In this document: positions 1 to 10,425 of the stretch, piece after piece
Layout of the letters: each line of letters starts with the position of its first letter
How positions within the stretch are numbered: the stretch's first letter is position 1
Origin: Conus ventricosus
Lineage: Eukaryota > Mollusca > Gastropoda > Neogastropoda > Conidae
Direction: 5' to 3'
Assembly: GCA_018398815.1 (NCBI GenBank)
Contig: CM031603.1
Span: 5,286,991-5,304,490 of the forward strand
Length of the DNA stretch: 17,500 bases
The notes under the pieces: model-generated
The model's database searches: none
What the model saw: the letters and a program-made list of their open reading frames with translations, nothing else
Told to the model about the DNA's origin: nothing
Program-made: the position numbers and the translations under genes

Positions 1-2160
1 ACTGACAAGAAGACAACAAACCCTTTTCCTTCTTTCAAATTTGACACTTCGGATCTTTCTTTCTTTCTTTCTTTGAACCTCAATATAAAACTCAAAAATC
101 TTGCCACTGTGATGACTTCAGACACTCAACAATACAGTTGTACTAAAATGAAACCAGCTCATGGTAAAGAGATGAACATAAGCCACTGCATCAAAATGCT
201 CTATTTCAGCAAATTTGACCAACAAAAAGACACACCCCAAAATACATGTGGGATCCAGAGAAGCACACATTTTCTTAGTAAAAATTGACGGAAATTGCAA
301 TGTACACCTGATCCGAAAGTTTGCTATCTTTGCTTTTATAATCCAAACAGATATTTGAGGTGTGCTGCTTCTAATTTTAAATTATGTCACCCAGTTGTAA
401 AAATATTGAGAGACAGGTATGAAATGGTTGTACAGTCCATGATCAAGTACACTTGGAAAAATCAAATGGTTTTTTTTCCATCATAGTAATGTTCCTTGGT
501 CACACACATTCAATATCAGATCCTTTATCTGTCCCAAGTTCTCTCATCTCGTGCATCAAGTGCTGTCTCTGTTGCACCATTTTCTGCAGAAAGTGCAGTC
601 TTAAGCCGCTTCAAAGCAGCACTAGGAAAGAGAAAACTACACAGTTTTTCAAACCACAGGAGAGACACAGGATACAGGTAAGTGGTCAAGTAAATGGCCA
701 GTACAGATATCCCTTAAGCTGGGAAAAAAAAAAAAATCCACATCATGCTGATAACCAAACTTCTTTCAACTCATCACAGTGAGTGAGCTGGACACTGATG
801 CTTTGTCTGTGCAAAGCAGTTCAGCAAGTACAGACCCTATATTCGTAAAACAACACGGAGGGGAGGGGGGAGATTGGGGAGAGAGAGGTAAACCTACTGA
901 CAATAAAAAAAAGATATGCATCAGATGTTAATACGACATAAACAAACAAAAAAAGTTAAAACGCTGGAGCTTGAACTGGGAGATTGTCGCTGGGAGGTTT
1001 TACTGGGCAACCTTCTGAACTATCAACGCTGTGAATTACCTTGACAGAGACTAGGTGGTATCCTTACAGCAGTACTGTCACATGAGAGTTAGCTCCCCTG
1101 GTTTGTTGTGATTAAAAGTGGAAGGCGTTCCTTGTAACTCTACCGACTGAGATCCTTAAGCCATTCGTTGAACACTTTAATTAAGCACTGTAGTCACATC
1201 ACAGACCCTCAGGATGTCATGTCTGGGCCTTTCTACATTCATTTTCTTCAGTTGGCAGTGACTTCATTTTTGCATATCAACATAGGGCCATCTTTCACGT
1301 TTGTGCGTTTTAAAAGTCAAAACCTCTCCTGTCAGAGCTCAATTTGATCATTTGATTAGAGTAATGAGCATACATTCAGGAGAGAGTTCAAACCCTAAGA
1401 AACCAGGTATTTTTGCGGCACATTTTACTGTGTTATTGTTCTGCTGGCTGCCCGTAGTCGCTAGAAATGGTGATTGCCATCAGCTGTATGATACAACATG
1501 GATACGACCATTAACCACAAATTCACTCACCTCAGGGTAACCCCGAGTCAAAATGTTCAAAACCTTACTTTGATCGATCAAAGTGCAGCCATATTCAGTG
1601 ACAGAATTCCTACATCGCAGCTAAAAAAGAATCAAAGATCAATTCATGTTTTGGAAATAATCAAAACAAACGAAATGTGGAACAAGCAAACTACAAACTG
1701 ATCAGCAACCACTACCTACAAGTAAACATAACTGCACTGGATTTAGTGGACCATCAACATAGTGACTGGTGGATCAGATAGCTTGAAAGTTGTGTCCCAA
1801 TCGTAAAGAAATCTCTGGAAAGACTTTCTTTGTTTTGTTGGAAAAAAAAAAGAAGAAAAAAAAACCATGGTCGCATGTGTGAGGTGTCGTTTTGCTGGCG
1901 TCGTGTGACCTTCTGAGAATTATGGTACTTTGACATTTCTTTTCAGATTCCAGGTTTAGCTTCAGCTGTCTGAAGAACCCAAAGGTCTACCCCAACTTCC
2001 TGGCTGCTGGCAGAACCCTGACTGTGGAAGGACCTGTGCTTGCTGGGCCATTTTTGTTTACAATGTAGACATGGACAAGGTGTGATGATGCCTTCTACGT
2101 CTATACACTGGGAAAAGGAGGGTAGGAGAGCATACAACAATGGGTGTAAATTAAGCATAT
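1..2160. other. Left flank, no recognised gene
   Basis: I see no conserved protein here on either strand. A short (TTCT)n run lies at about 55-74 and a poly-A run at about 724-736. The only splice-like arrangement is on the plus strand: a TTTCTGCAG acceptor-like site ending at 589, then 88 bases, then CAG followed by a consensus GTAAGT donor at 678-683. The intervening codons match nothing I know. The segment lies downstream of the 3' end of the minus-strand CCDC124 gene, so it is intergenic or untranslated sequence. Confidence 0.5.
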
Positions 2161-2749
2161 GATTAGGGGATGGGAGGGGAGGGAGGGAGGGAGGGAGAGA
2201 GAGAGAGAGAGAGAGAGAGAAGAAGAGGAAGAAGAAAGAAGATGAAGACAAAGAAGAAGACAACGACGAAGATGAAGAAGAAGAAGAAGAAGATGAAGAA
2301 GAGAAGATGAAGAAGAAGAAGAAGAAGATGAAGAAGAGAAGAAGAAGATGAAGAAGAAGATGAAGAAGAAGAAGATGAAGAAGAAGATAAAGAAGAAGAA
2401 GAAGAAGAAGAAGAAGAAGAAGAAGAAGAAGATGAAGAAGATGAAGAAGATGAAGAAGAAGAAGATGAAGAAGAAGATGAAGAAGAAGAAGATGAAGAAG
2501 AAGATAAAGAAGAAAGAAGAAGAAGAAGAAGAGAAGAAGAAGAAGAAGAAGAAGATAAAAGAAGAAGAAGAAGAAGAAGAAGAAGAAGAAGAAGAAGAAG
2601 ATGAAGAAGAAGATGAAGAAGAAGAAGATGAAGAAGAAGATGAAGAAGAAGAAGATGAAGAAGAAGATAAAGAAGAAGAGAAGAAGAAGAAGAAGAAGAA
2701 GAAGACGAAGAAGAAGAAGAAGATAAAGAAGAAGAAGATAAAGAAGAAG

Positions 2750-2782
<33 letters not shown>

Positions 2783-3008
2783 AGAAGAAGAAGATGAAGA
2801 AGAAGAAGCAGAAGAAGAAGAAGAAGAAGAAGATGAAGAAGAAGAAGAAGAAGAAGAAGATGAAGACAAAGAAGAAGACAAACGAAGATGATGAAGAAGA
2901 AAGATGAGAAGAAGAATGAAGAAGAAAAGAAGAAAGAAGAAGAAAAGAAAAGAGATGAAAGAAACGGGAGAAGAAAAGAAGGGGAAAAAAAAGAAAGAAA
3001 AAAAAAAC
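2161..3008. repeat. Purine tract: GGGA, GA, then (GAA)n/(GAT GAA)n
   Basis: About 850 bases are almost entirely purine on the plus strand. The tract moves from GGGA units (about 2172-2195) to GA dinucleotides (about 2196-2220) and then to GAA triplets interrupted by GAT and a few GAC. Similar GAT/GAA blocks recur near 2345, 2461 and 2600-2670, so there is a higher-order duplication. The reading frames through it (poly Glu/Lys/Asp one way, poly Ser/Leu/Phe the other) are by-products of the repeat. Long GAA:TTC mirror tracts are known to form triplexes. On the CCDC124 strand it is a TTC tract beyond the probable transcript end. Confidence 0.95.
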
Positions 3009-3219
3009 AAAGAACAGAATTCCTACATTTGTTGCATGTTTCCAGTTATTTTTTTAACCAGTTGTATTTTGTTTTTGTGTCTGTTTGTTTGTTTGTTGTT
3101 GTTTTTGGCAAGGGAGGGGAAGGAGGGAAGAAGCTGTAAAAGCGAGGGCTGGGAAGCAGGGGGAGATGCAGGGCGGGAAAGAGGGGGTTAAATCTATTAA
3201 TCTGTTACAACCCAAGCCG

Positions 3220-3741
3220 CATAAATCTTTCTTTTTTTTTATTGGTGGTGATACTAGATGACTCTGGAGATGATATTCAAAACCATCATTGGAAAGTCAT
3301 AACAGACAGAACTGGATAGAGTGTATAACAATTTTTTTTTTTTTTGTCTTTGTTCGTTTCTTGGTTAGTTTTTCAGTTGTTAGCATAATCAAGATCAATG
3401 AAAAACTTTTGTCTTCCTCCATCTCACAGGGATATTATTATAGCTGTTTGACAATGCACCGAACTAATTCACCGCTGTGTGAACAAAAAACCCACCATCT
3501 CTAAAACATACAGATCAGGGAGAGTTTCCTGGTTCAGCATACACAGACTGGGGCATCACAAAACAAAAACAAAAATGATAATATACTCAACATCAAATGA
3601 AATGTATGCAGAGCATGTCATTCCTTTTGACACGTTGTGTTCTTATCACATCCTCTCTTTGAACAAACAAGGAGAGAAAAAAAAAAAGGGTGGACATCTT
3701 ATAAAATAAATAAAAATAAAATGTAAAAAAGAAAAAAAAGG

Positions 3742-3772
<31 letters not shown>

Positions 3773-3788
3773 AAATCCTCTCTAGCTA
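3220..3788 (-). other. CCDC124: Probable 3'UTR of CCDC124
   Basis: This is the stretch downstream of the CCDC124 stop codon on the minus strand. A canonical AATAAA occurs on the minus strand at 3243-3238, about 550 bases after the stop, so cleavage near 3220 would be reasonable. On the transcript strand the first part is very T-rich, because the plus strand has long poly-A runs at about 3660-3770. The left boundary is inferred; no transcript evidence is available and other poly(A) sites are possible. Confidence 0.4.
3238..3243 (-). promoter_or_regulatory. Candidate polyadenylation signal AATAAA
   Basis: The plus strand reads TTTATT, giving AATAAA on the CCDC124 strand about 545 bases after the stop codon. 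It is the clearest canonical hexamer that I noticed at a plausible distance. Its use is inferred. Confidence 0.35.
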
Positions 3789-3996
3789 CTATCTTTTTTG
3801 GTTGAAGGCTGCCATGCGTTGGTTGAGAGGGTTTTCAGGGGATTTCATCCAGTCTTTCTTCAACATTTGCTTCAGCTGCGACAGCCGCATGTTGGGATTT
3901 TCCGCCTTGAGGCGCGGTAAATTCTGCTCCTCAAACTCCAGGTAGGCCTGCTTCATTCGCTTCTCTGGATGTCGATCAGCCTCCGGCTCCCCCTTC
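3789..3996 (-). CDS. CCDC124: CCDC124, terminal coding exon
   Basis: This is the C-terminal exon of coiled-coil domain-containing protein 124, a small conserved eukaryotic protein related to yeast Lso2. Family members bind vacant or idle 80S ribosomes, and the human protein is also reported at the centrosome and midbody. The exon begins after a TGTGTACAG acceptor (intron side at 3997) and encodes about 69 residues plus a TAG stop at 3791-3789. The family's conserved tail is plain: EADRHPEKRM, then FEEQNLPRLKAENP, NMRLSQLKQMLKK and a closing NPLNQRMAAFNQ. The first base completes a codon split by a phase-2 intron, which fits the donor at 7008 exactly. The open frame continues upstream to 4097, but that part is intron. 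I see no break in this exon. Identification is confident because the conserved C-terminal block is family-specific. Confidence 0.95.
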
Positions 3997-4148
3997 CTGT
4001 ACACAGATGCAGTGAAAGCATGAATGTCAAAATAGGACTTGTGCATCAGTAAGCAAACATAGAAAGAATGATAGGGGTAAAGACAAGACAGCATCACACT
4101 TTCTCATCAGAAAGCATGATAACATTTCAGCTATTCTCCAAAAGGAAA

Positions 4149-4620
4149 GACAGAATTCATCACCATCCTATGCAAAATGAATCCTTCTCCAGAATGAGAG
4201 ACAGAATTCATCACCATCCTATGCAAAATGAATCCTTCTCCAGAATGAGAGACAGAATTCATCACCATCCTATGCAAAATGAATCCTTCTCCAGAATGAA
4301 AGACAGAATTCATCACCATCCTATGCAAAATGAATCCTTCTCCAGAATGAGAGACAGAATTCATCACCATCCTATGCAAAATGAATCCTTCTCCAGAATG
4401 AGAGACAGAATTCATCACCATCCTATGCAAAATGAATCCTTCTCCAGAATGAGACAAAATTCATCACCATCCTATGCAAAATGAATCCTTCTCCAGAATG
4501 AGAGACAGAATTCATCACCATCCTATGCAAAATGAATCCTTCTCCAGAATGAGAGACAGAATTCATCACCATCCTATGCAAAATGAATCCTTCTCCAGAA
4601 CGAGAGACACAGAATTCATC
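4149..4620. repeat. 51-bp minisatellite, about 9 copies
   Basis: Units begin GACAGAATTC at 4149 and repeat at 4200, 4251, 4302, 4353 and 4404. A copy shortened by 2 bp starts at about 4453, followed by units at 4504 and 4555 and a degenerate partial copy at about 4606. The copies are nearly identical, with differences such as GAATGAAAGAC at about 4296. Each unit carries one GAATTC. Because 51 is divisible by three and the unit lacks stops in some frames, both strands show long repeated reading frames; these are not genes. The array lies inside the last CCDC124 intron. Confidence 0.97.
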
Positions 4621-4792
4621 ACCATACCTACAAAAATGATTCTCTTTTTCCAGTCTCTGTGCGCTTTTGTTTTTCTTTGCGCACTTTCCCTAATTTTCTA
4701 GAGAAACCAGCGTAAGACAATTCTCTCATTGCCAGAGTTCAATTCACACACAGCAAGTGGTAAAGGGGCTTCAGCCTGTGGCCTCATCCAGA

Positions 4793-4962
4793 GACTGTAG
4801 GCATGCTCCAGTGGGGTCAACACACAGACTGTAGCCATGCTCCAGTGGGGTCAACACACAGACTGTAGGCATGCTCCAGTGGGGTCAACACACAGACTGT
4901 AGGCATGCTCCAGTGGGGTCAACACACAGACTGTAGGCATGCTCCAGTGGGGTCAACACACA
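4793..4962. repeat. 34-bp minisatellite, 5 copies
   Basis: Five tandem units begin GACTGTAGGC at 4793, 4827, 4861, 4895 and 4929 with an exact 34-bp period. They are nearly identical, and the second has GTAGCC in place of GTAGGC. The core includes GCATGCTCCAGTGGGGTC. The array lies within the last CCDC124 intron, and the copies look recently amplified. Confidence 0.96.
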
Positions 4963-5514
4963 AGAAGGCAACAGGTTGCTTGTAAGAATGAGTGCTAATG
5001 TGGGAGTGGAGACCTGTCTTTGAGGCACAAATCAACCTGCCTGACCATCACAGGGACTTTCCAATGTCAAGTGAAAGTGTGGAGTCCCGACCACATCCAT
5101 TCCCCTTCTGACACTAAAAACTGCACTGGTGCAGATACTGCCACATGTGGACCAACTGCAGTGTTGCTGTTCAGAGCGTCAGTCTCCTTGGGAGATTCCA
5201 TGCCAAGGATCAAGACATCTTCCTGCCCTGCCCACTTAATAAGCAAGCACAATAGGATCTGCACAACACGCTGACCCTGGAGAAAGGATTTCTCACAACA
5301 CCAGATGGGTGAATCCACAGTGTTTTCCTAGATGGTCTGACAATCCATATTAAGAATACAATCTCCTGTCAGAGCCGCAACATTGTATATGCTGTGCTGT
5401 ATATTCTCTATTTACACTTCAAAGTGAACTTTATATTCCTTTTGTATTTTTTATAAACCTCTAAGCATTTGTACATTTCTTAGATTTTTTTTTTTTTCAA
5501 ACAATGTTTCTCAT

Positions 5515-5990
5515 TTTCTATTTTATTATCATTATTACTACTCCTCCTCCACTTAATCCTCCTCCTCTTCCTCCTCCTCCTACAACTAACACTGTTGCTA
5601 TTTGGATATTTCTTAGATTTTTACCTTACTATCTTTCCATTTTCTATACTATTATTATTATCATCATTACTATCATTATCACTTGTCTTTCTATATTATC
5701 CCCTTTGCAGTCGGCTGGGCTATAAGCAACATTATCTTATCTTATCTTCTATAATTATCATTATTGTTATTGTTCTTATCATCATCATTATTATTATCAT
5801 TACTGCTACTGATACTATTATAGTTATAACTAATATTGTAACAGTTCTTCTCATTCTTCCTCTGCTTTCATCATCAGTATAGTTACCATTACTACCTCCT
5901 CCTCCTCATTGTTGTTATCATAATCATTTTCATTATCATTATATCATTTCTATTGTTATCATCATTATTACTATCACCATTATTATAATA
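5515..5990. repeat. Imperfect ATT/ATC/CTC trinucleotide tract
   Basis: This is low-complexity sequence of TTATTATCATCATT-like triplets mixed with CTCCTCCT blocks at about 5540-5580 and 5895-5912, and (TCTTA)n at about 5733-5750. The copies are degenerate, which suggests an old expanded trinucleotide region. A short non-repetitive piece (about 5700-5730) interrupts it. Confidence 0.85.
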
Positions 5991-6639
5991 TGTCTCACCT
6001 CCCCCAGCCCCTCAATTCCATTCTGTAGCTGTCCTTTTTCAACCAAGACCACACACTGCACCAAGGCTGAAGCGGTAAGTGACTGTTCATACCCTTTTCA
6101 AAAAATCTATTTTGAATGTCATCTTTCCCAGCTGAAGAAGACTAATAGTTCAAAGTGTCTTCTGTCTGTTCCATATAATGTTAGTTCCATTTGTCTGATG
6201 GTCCAAACATTCTACTTTTGCTCTTATGCCTAACTGATCTCTTGTCTTGAAAAACTGCCTCATCGCAAGCAAGCAGTCTTGCTACATTAATTCAACTTCA
6301 ACAGTCAGCAAAACAGAAATGAAAAAAAAAAATCACAAAAGACCTAACCCTAGCCCTTAACCCCCAGCTCCCCTTTGCAGTACCATGCATGACAATAGCA
6401 GTGATATGCAGATCTTTACATCCATGCCAGTTGTCTGTAGATGTGAAGTAAAAAAATTGTTTTACAAGAAGTAGTAAAAAGGGACTGGGCAGATGGAGGT
6501 ACATGTTGAATTACCTGTTCAACTAAGCCACTGCAGGAGAAAAAATAAATAAATAAAAGAAATCTTTAAGCAAAGTCCTTCAGCTTCCCTCTGAACTGAT
6601 GGGAGACTCTATAGCTAGTCATGCACACATGCCGCAACA

Positions 6640-6819
6640 CTCCAACATACACATTCAACACAAACTGTTCACCCAACACATTCACCAACACATTCACACA
6701 CAAACACATTACCACACACACTTATCAAAACACAATTCACACACAAACACATTTACACACCCCACACAACACACACACACACAAACCACACACACAACAC
6801 ACACACACACAAAACACAA

Positions 6820-6852
<33 letters not shown>

Positions 6853-6869
6853 CACAAACACATACACAC

Positions 6870-6913
<44 letters not shown>

Positions 6914-6977
6914 ACAACACAACACACACACACACACACCACACACACACACACACACCACACACACACACACACAG
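6640..6977. repeat. (CA)n microsatellite, interrupted
   Basis: An imperfect CACATT/CACAAA region at 6640-6760 grades into dense (CA)n to 6977. It ends only about 30 bases from the splice donor of CCDC124 exon 7008-7130, so on the gene strand a long (TG)n starts just inside the intron. Reading frames here are His/Thr or Val/Cys repeats with no coding meaning. Confidence 0.95.
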
Positions 6978-7007
6978 AGAGCAAGAGCAAGGTAACTATG
7001 AACTGAC

Positions 7008-7130
7008 CCCAGCACAGAAATGGCCTCCTCTACGCTGCGAGCTTCATCCCCCTCGATGACCAAACGGTTAAGTTTTCTTCGATGGGCTGCTCATCATGGG
7101 GTACGTCCGCCTTTTTGGCTGCTGCTGCAG
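7008..7130 (-). CDS. CCDC124: CCDC124, penultimate coding exon (frame broken by 1-2 bases)
   Basis: This is the middle exon of the visible CCDC124 gene. The acceptor is TTCCTGTCACAG (ending at 7131) and the donor is GTCAGT at 7007-7002. The residues match the family: KKADVPHDEQPIEENL, then NRLVIEGDEARSVEEAISVL, corresponding to the human segment around VPLEENVNRRV and IEDAIAVL. The two halves are in different frames. EENL is read to 7069, and NRLV is read from 7069 in the next frame, as if one A were missing from an AAA run at about 7069-7071. The phase at the 5' edge is also one base off the upstream donor. This could be another lost A in the run at 7112-7116 or an unseen micro-exon. Splice sites and protein similarity are otherwise intact, so I favour an assembly indel over a dead gene. 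Confidence 0.88.
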
Positions 7131-7334
7131 CTGTGACAGGAAAATGGACAGACATGACAGCCGAACAAATGATTAAGATCTGGACAAGCCTGAAGAACTC
7201 TTTATCAGATTAAAGATGAGGAAACCCTGAAAATAACAGTTGAAAATATAAAAAAAGAAACAAATGAAATGAAAGCACATCAGTAAAGGAAATTGCCTTA
7301 AATGTGTGGTGGCTTTTTTACTAGTTCAATATCT

Positions 7335-7339
<5 letters not shown>

Positions 7340-7396
<57 letters not shown>

Positions 7397-7459
7397 TGTG
7401 TGTGTGTACGTATGTGTGTATGTGTGTGTGTACGTGTGTGTGTACATGTGTACGTGTGT

Positions 7460-7512
<53 letters not shown>

Positions 7513-7544
7513 ACGCGTGTATGTGTGCATGCGCGTGTGTGTGT
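7340..7544. repeat. (GT)n microsatellite
   Basis: Dense GT dinucleotides have occasional GTAC, GTAT and GCGC interruptions. Alternating purine-pyrimidine DNA of this length can adopt Z-form. All frames across it are Cys/Val or His/Thr artefacts. Confidence 0.97.
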
Positions 7545-7648
7545 TCTATAACATTAAATGAACAAAGGAATGAAACAACATGCTTAAGAAGTTTCTACTA
7601 AACTGTATGTACTGAGTTTACTATGGAGACAATGACATTTTAACGAAC

Positions 7649-7694
7649 CAAATTATTCCTCGTCTGCTGATTGGTCAGACATATACATGTGGAG
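7649..7694 (+). repeat. Left terminal inverted repeat of the DIRS element
   Basis: A 46-bp stretch starting CAAATTATTCCTC and ending ACATGTGGAG is inverted at 15606-15651 with 2 mismatches. It includes CTGCTGATTGGTCAGAC. The sequence just inside (TATACATGTGGAGGACG followed by AAACCGC) also recurs, inverted, in the foldback region at about 15818-15849. Confidence 0.9.
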
Positions 7695-7738
7695 GACGAA
7701 ACCGCACGCGTGCCCCTGTCGATGCCAAAACGCAGTGC

Positions 7739-7824
7739 CAGACGGATGCCTGAAAGTGGTTTCCCCAGTGACTATCTTGTGCAGACGGACGCCTGAAAGT
7801 GGTTTCCCCAGTGACTATCTTGCG
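7739..7824 (+). repeat. 43-bp direct tandem duplication
   Basis: Two adjacent 43-bp units, 7739-7781 and 7782-7824, begin CAGACGGATG and CAGACGGACG and contain AAAGTGGTTTCCCCAGTGAC. They lie in the 5' leader of the DIRS element. Short tandem copies in an element leader can be promoter-type repeats, but nothing here shows function. Confidence 0.92.
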
Positions 7825-8047
7825 TGAATGATTTCCTTGGACCTTCGTAATTCCTTTCAGGTCAGTAACAAACTTCAAAATCACAGTAGAATCATTAGAT
7901 TCTAACAATCTAAGAAATTATTATTCCAAAGTTTAATATATTAGACTGGTTGGCCTTCTGATTGACACCGGTCACCTTGATCCCTTGTGCTTGACTCTTT
8001 CAGAAGCTGAACTTTTAAGCACACATGGGCGGCCCCTTCAGTAGCCA

Positions 8048-9002
8048 TGTCTGAGGGTCTTTCAGAACCCACAGGCAGCAGCGGCCCACAACAGTCCCAG
8101 AATCAGTTAGAAGCCTGATTCAAGAACTAGATGCGAGCTGGAACAAAAAATCGAGACCCTAGCAGGACTACTTAGACCTAAGAGGAAACTTCCAGACGAA
8201 GACAGGGCCGCAGACCCCACCAATTTGCCCGAGTTTCTGGAGACGATTTAGAATCAGAACAGGAACACAGTACTGATGTTTTGGAGCTGAGAGAACATGG
8301 GGAACTGGAAGAATTGAAGAAAAAAGAGGCACAGCTTTTCACATCTCAAAATAAAAAAGCTGACAAGTCAGAGACTAATCTGACCTTGCACAAAGAGAGA
8401 GCCGCTGAATTTAACAGACAAACCTGTAAGTAAAGAAGTGAAAGAGGAACCGGCAGAAATTGTTAATGATTGGTTCACGAACAAACTCAGCTTGGATCTG
8501 CAGAAAAGACATTTGAAGCCTACAACAGACCGGCAAATTGTCAGAAACTGATTGTCCTGACAGTAAATCATGAAATATGGATGAAATTACCATCTGAGGC
8601 CATCAAATGCGACCTGAAAATGCAACATATTCAAAGAGCGGTCATCAAGGCGGCAACTGCGTGCGTGTGTGCCGCGAACGAATTACTTGATAGCGGTTTG
8701 CCCAGTTCAGAGGCCAGTTCTGAAGCCATTAAGCACTGCACCAATGTGTGGCTATTTTGGGTCACATTTCGCGGATATTTTCATTGCGCAGACGCAGTGG
8801 TATCAGACCACATGTAAACAAGCAGTTTTCGCAGATCTGTGATAAATCAGTCCCGATCACAGACCAGTTGTCAGCGGGACTGACCACATCAGCTCCAGCA
8901 TCGGCCATGAGCGCAGATACCATGGAAACGCCTGCTACTATCGTGGACAAGCGGGTGGTTCTTACTACTCTTAGTCAGATCGCGCACTTGGTAATTTTTT
9001 AG
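8048..9002 (+). pseudogene. DIRS gag-like region, multiply frameshifted
   Basis: A plausible start ATG at 8048 opens a short frame (MSEGLSEPTG...) that soon stops. Neighbouring frames then continue with LIQELDA, LAGLLRPKRKLPDEDR, and a charged stretch ELEELKKKEAQ at about 8300-8335. The strongest family signal is at about 8520-8865: a block containing NCQKLIVLTVN and EIW, then DLKMQHIQRAVIKA (8611-8652). After a frameshift near 8745 come ILGHISRIFSLRRR and CDKSVPITDQL. This order matches the ORF1 protein of animal DIRS elements as I know it. At least four frame changes are needed to read it, so no protein can be made. The function of ORF1 as a nucleocapsid-like protein is inferred from family position. 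Confidence 0.75.
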
Positions 9003-9033
9003 GCCAAAGGAACAGACCAAACAAAAGGTAGCA

Positions 9034-9960
9034 TTGGTTCCAGAAGAAACAGGGACATCAGAATCCCGGCTCCCAATAGAAGAGGTAAGCTTGGTTCCAT
9101 CTTTAACACCTCTGAAACATGAGTTTACTGCTGGGAGATTAAGGCAGTTTGAAAATGCATGGTCTACAATCACTTCAGACCCAGAGATTTTAAGCATGAA
9201 AGCGGGGGTTTATGTTGAATTTGACTGTCCTTTAGACCAGTTATCCAGGTTATCTTGTACAAAATCAAATGTCACAAATCTGAAAGTGTGCAAGATCATT
9301 GATTCAGAAGTTCAAAAGTTGATAGCCAAGAAAGTAATTTCCCCTTGTGAGCATTGCCCTGATGAAGTTATTTCTCCAGGTTTTTTTACCCGGAAAAGAA
9401 AGACGGATCTTATCGCATGATTTTAAATCTAAAAAGACTCAGTTTAGAAGTCAGTTATCATCACTTCAAAATGGATACTCTGAACACAGCCCTGACTTTG
9501 ACAACTCAAGGATGCTTCATGGCCTCAATTGATCTGAAGGATGCCTTTTAAGTGTAGCAATCCACGAACAGCACAAGAAACTACTCAGATTTCAATGGAG
9601 AGATCAACTCTATGAATTCAATGCTTTACCCAATGGCCTATCATTAGCTCCACGTCTGTTCACAAACTTGTGATGCCTCCCTTAGAGTGAAAGGTCATGT
9701 ATCTATGGGGTTTGGATGATTTTCTATTTTTATGGACTCACAGAGAGCAACTGCATGAGGAATGTTACAGACACCACTGATTTATTTCAAAAGTTAGGAT
9801 TTATCATTCACCCAATGAAGTCAGTTATTCAGCCCACACAAGGATTCCATACCTTGGAGTCATCACAGATTCTGTCTCCATGCTGAAAGGGCTGTCAGCA
9901 TACTGTCTAGTTGTCAAAAGCTTCCTGGTGAGCAAAGTCACATAATCTGCGAGGTTGCTC
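9034..9960 (+). pseudogene. DIRS reverse transcriptase remnant
   Basis: The N-terminal part is open from 9034 to about 9417 and includes AGRLRQFENAWSTIT and LIAKKVISPCEHCPDEVISP, the lead-in typical of DIRS polymerases. The finger motif YRMILNLKRL starts at about 9409 in another frame. Motif A, MASIDLKDAF, at about 9517-9550 is followed at once by a TAA, as if one T were missing. Motif B, LPNGLSLAPRLFT, is at about 9627-9665. The catalytic motif C reads LDDFLF with the Asp pair at 9715-9720. Then come TDLFQKLGF and the thumb segment with SVIQPTQ. The catalytic aspartates are present, but frameshifts between blocks make the gene dead. The motif wording is DIRS-like rather than Ty3, Bel/Pao or LINE-like. 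Confidence 0.88.
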
Positions 9961-10069
9961 AAGTTATAGGAAAAATCATGGCTTGCTTTTCTGCTGTCAA
10001 AAAGAGAGTAAGGAGGAACTTAAATGGTGGATTGTCAATGTGTCTGAATGAGAGAATGACATTTGCAGT

Positions 10070-10425
10070 ACTGAACTAGATATAGTTGTCACTACCGATG
10101 CTAGTGGCACAGGTTGGGGGTGCGAGTGTGAAGAAACAGCTTCAGGTGGACATTGGTTGTCGCATGAAAGGGTCTTTCACATTAATTATTTGGAATTGAA
10201 AGCTGTTTCACTTGCTTTGCGGTCATTTAAGGGAAAGCTGGAAAACAAACATGTCCATATAATAATAGACAATACAACAGCAGTCAGCTGTGTCAATCGC
10301 ATGAGAACAAGCCATTCAGATGCTTGTAAAGACATGGCATTTACAATTTGGTCATGTTGCATTTCTAAGAATATCTGATCAGTGCGCACACATTCCGGAA
10401 GCAAACAGGACTTCTGACAAGGAGT
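10070..10425 (+). pseudogene. DIRS RNase H remnant
   Basis: This is a readable RNase H domain. The first catalytic Asp is in TTDASGTGWG (from about 10091), the Glu in NYLELKAVSLAL (about 10186-10215), and the next Asp in IIIDNTTAV (about 10258-10284). The domain is open as far as about 10378, and HIPGSKQ follows at about 10390-10410, after a TGA. In DIRS elements this domain follows the reverse transcriptase directly and degrades the RNA of the hybrid. Here it is the best preserved part of the element but is out of frame with its neighbours. Confidence 0.85.

Larger units (their letters stand above)
3997..7007 (-). other. CCDC124: CCDC124 last intron (about 3.0 kb)
   Basis: The intron is bounded by GTCAGT (donor, 7007-7002) and TGTGTACAG (acceptor, ending at 3997) on the minus strand, and it is phase 2. 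It holds the 51-bp minisatellite, the 34-bp minisatellite, the ATT/ATC tract and the (CA)n tract. The intervals 4963-5514 and 5991-6600 are non-repetitive and contain no coding exon that I recognise. Confidence 0.85.

Noticed and set aside
1943..3010. Long minus-strand frame of 355 residues (Ser/Leu/Phe-rich) and its plus-strand Lys/Glu counterpart
   Set aside because: It is a translation of the GAA:TTC tract, with no domain and no start or splice support.
4068..4701. Plus-strand and minus-strand frames with 17-residue repeats
   Set aside because: They follow from the 51-bp minisatellite inside a CCDC124 intron; both strands are open equally.
5706..5750. GTCGGCTGGGCTATAAGCAA followed by (TCTTA)n, resembling a SINE or LINE tail
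   Set aside because: No A/B box or upstream body is visible, so it cannot be assigned.
6343..6366. Telomere-like CCTAACCCTAGCCCTTAACC
   Set aside because: Only three or four degenerate units, too short for an interstitial telomeric array.
6599..7006. His/Thr-rich and Cys/Val-rich frames
   Set aside because: They come from the (CA)n microsatellite, apart from the CCDC124 exon edge at 7008.
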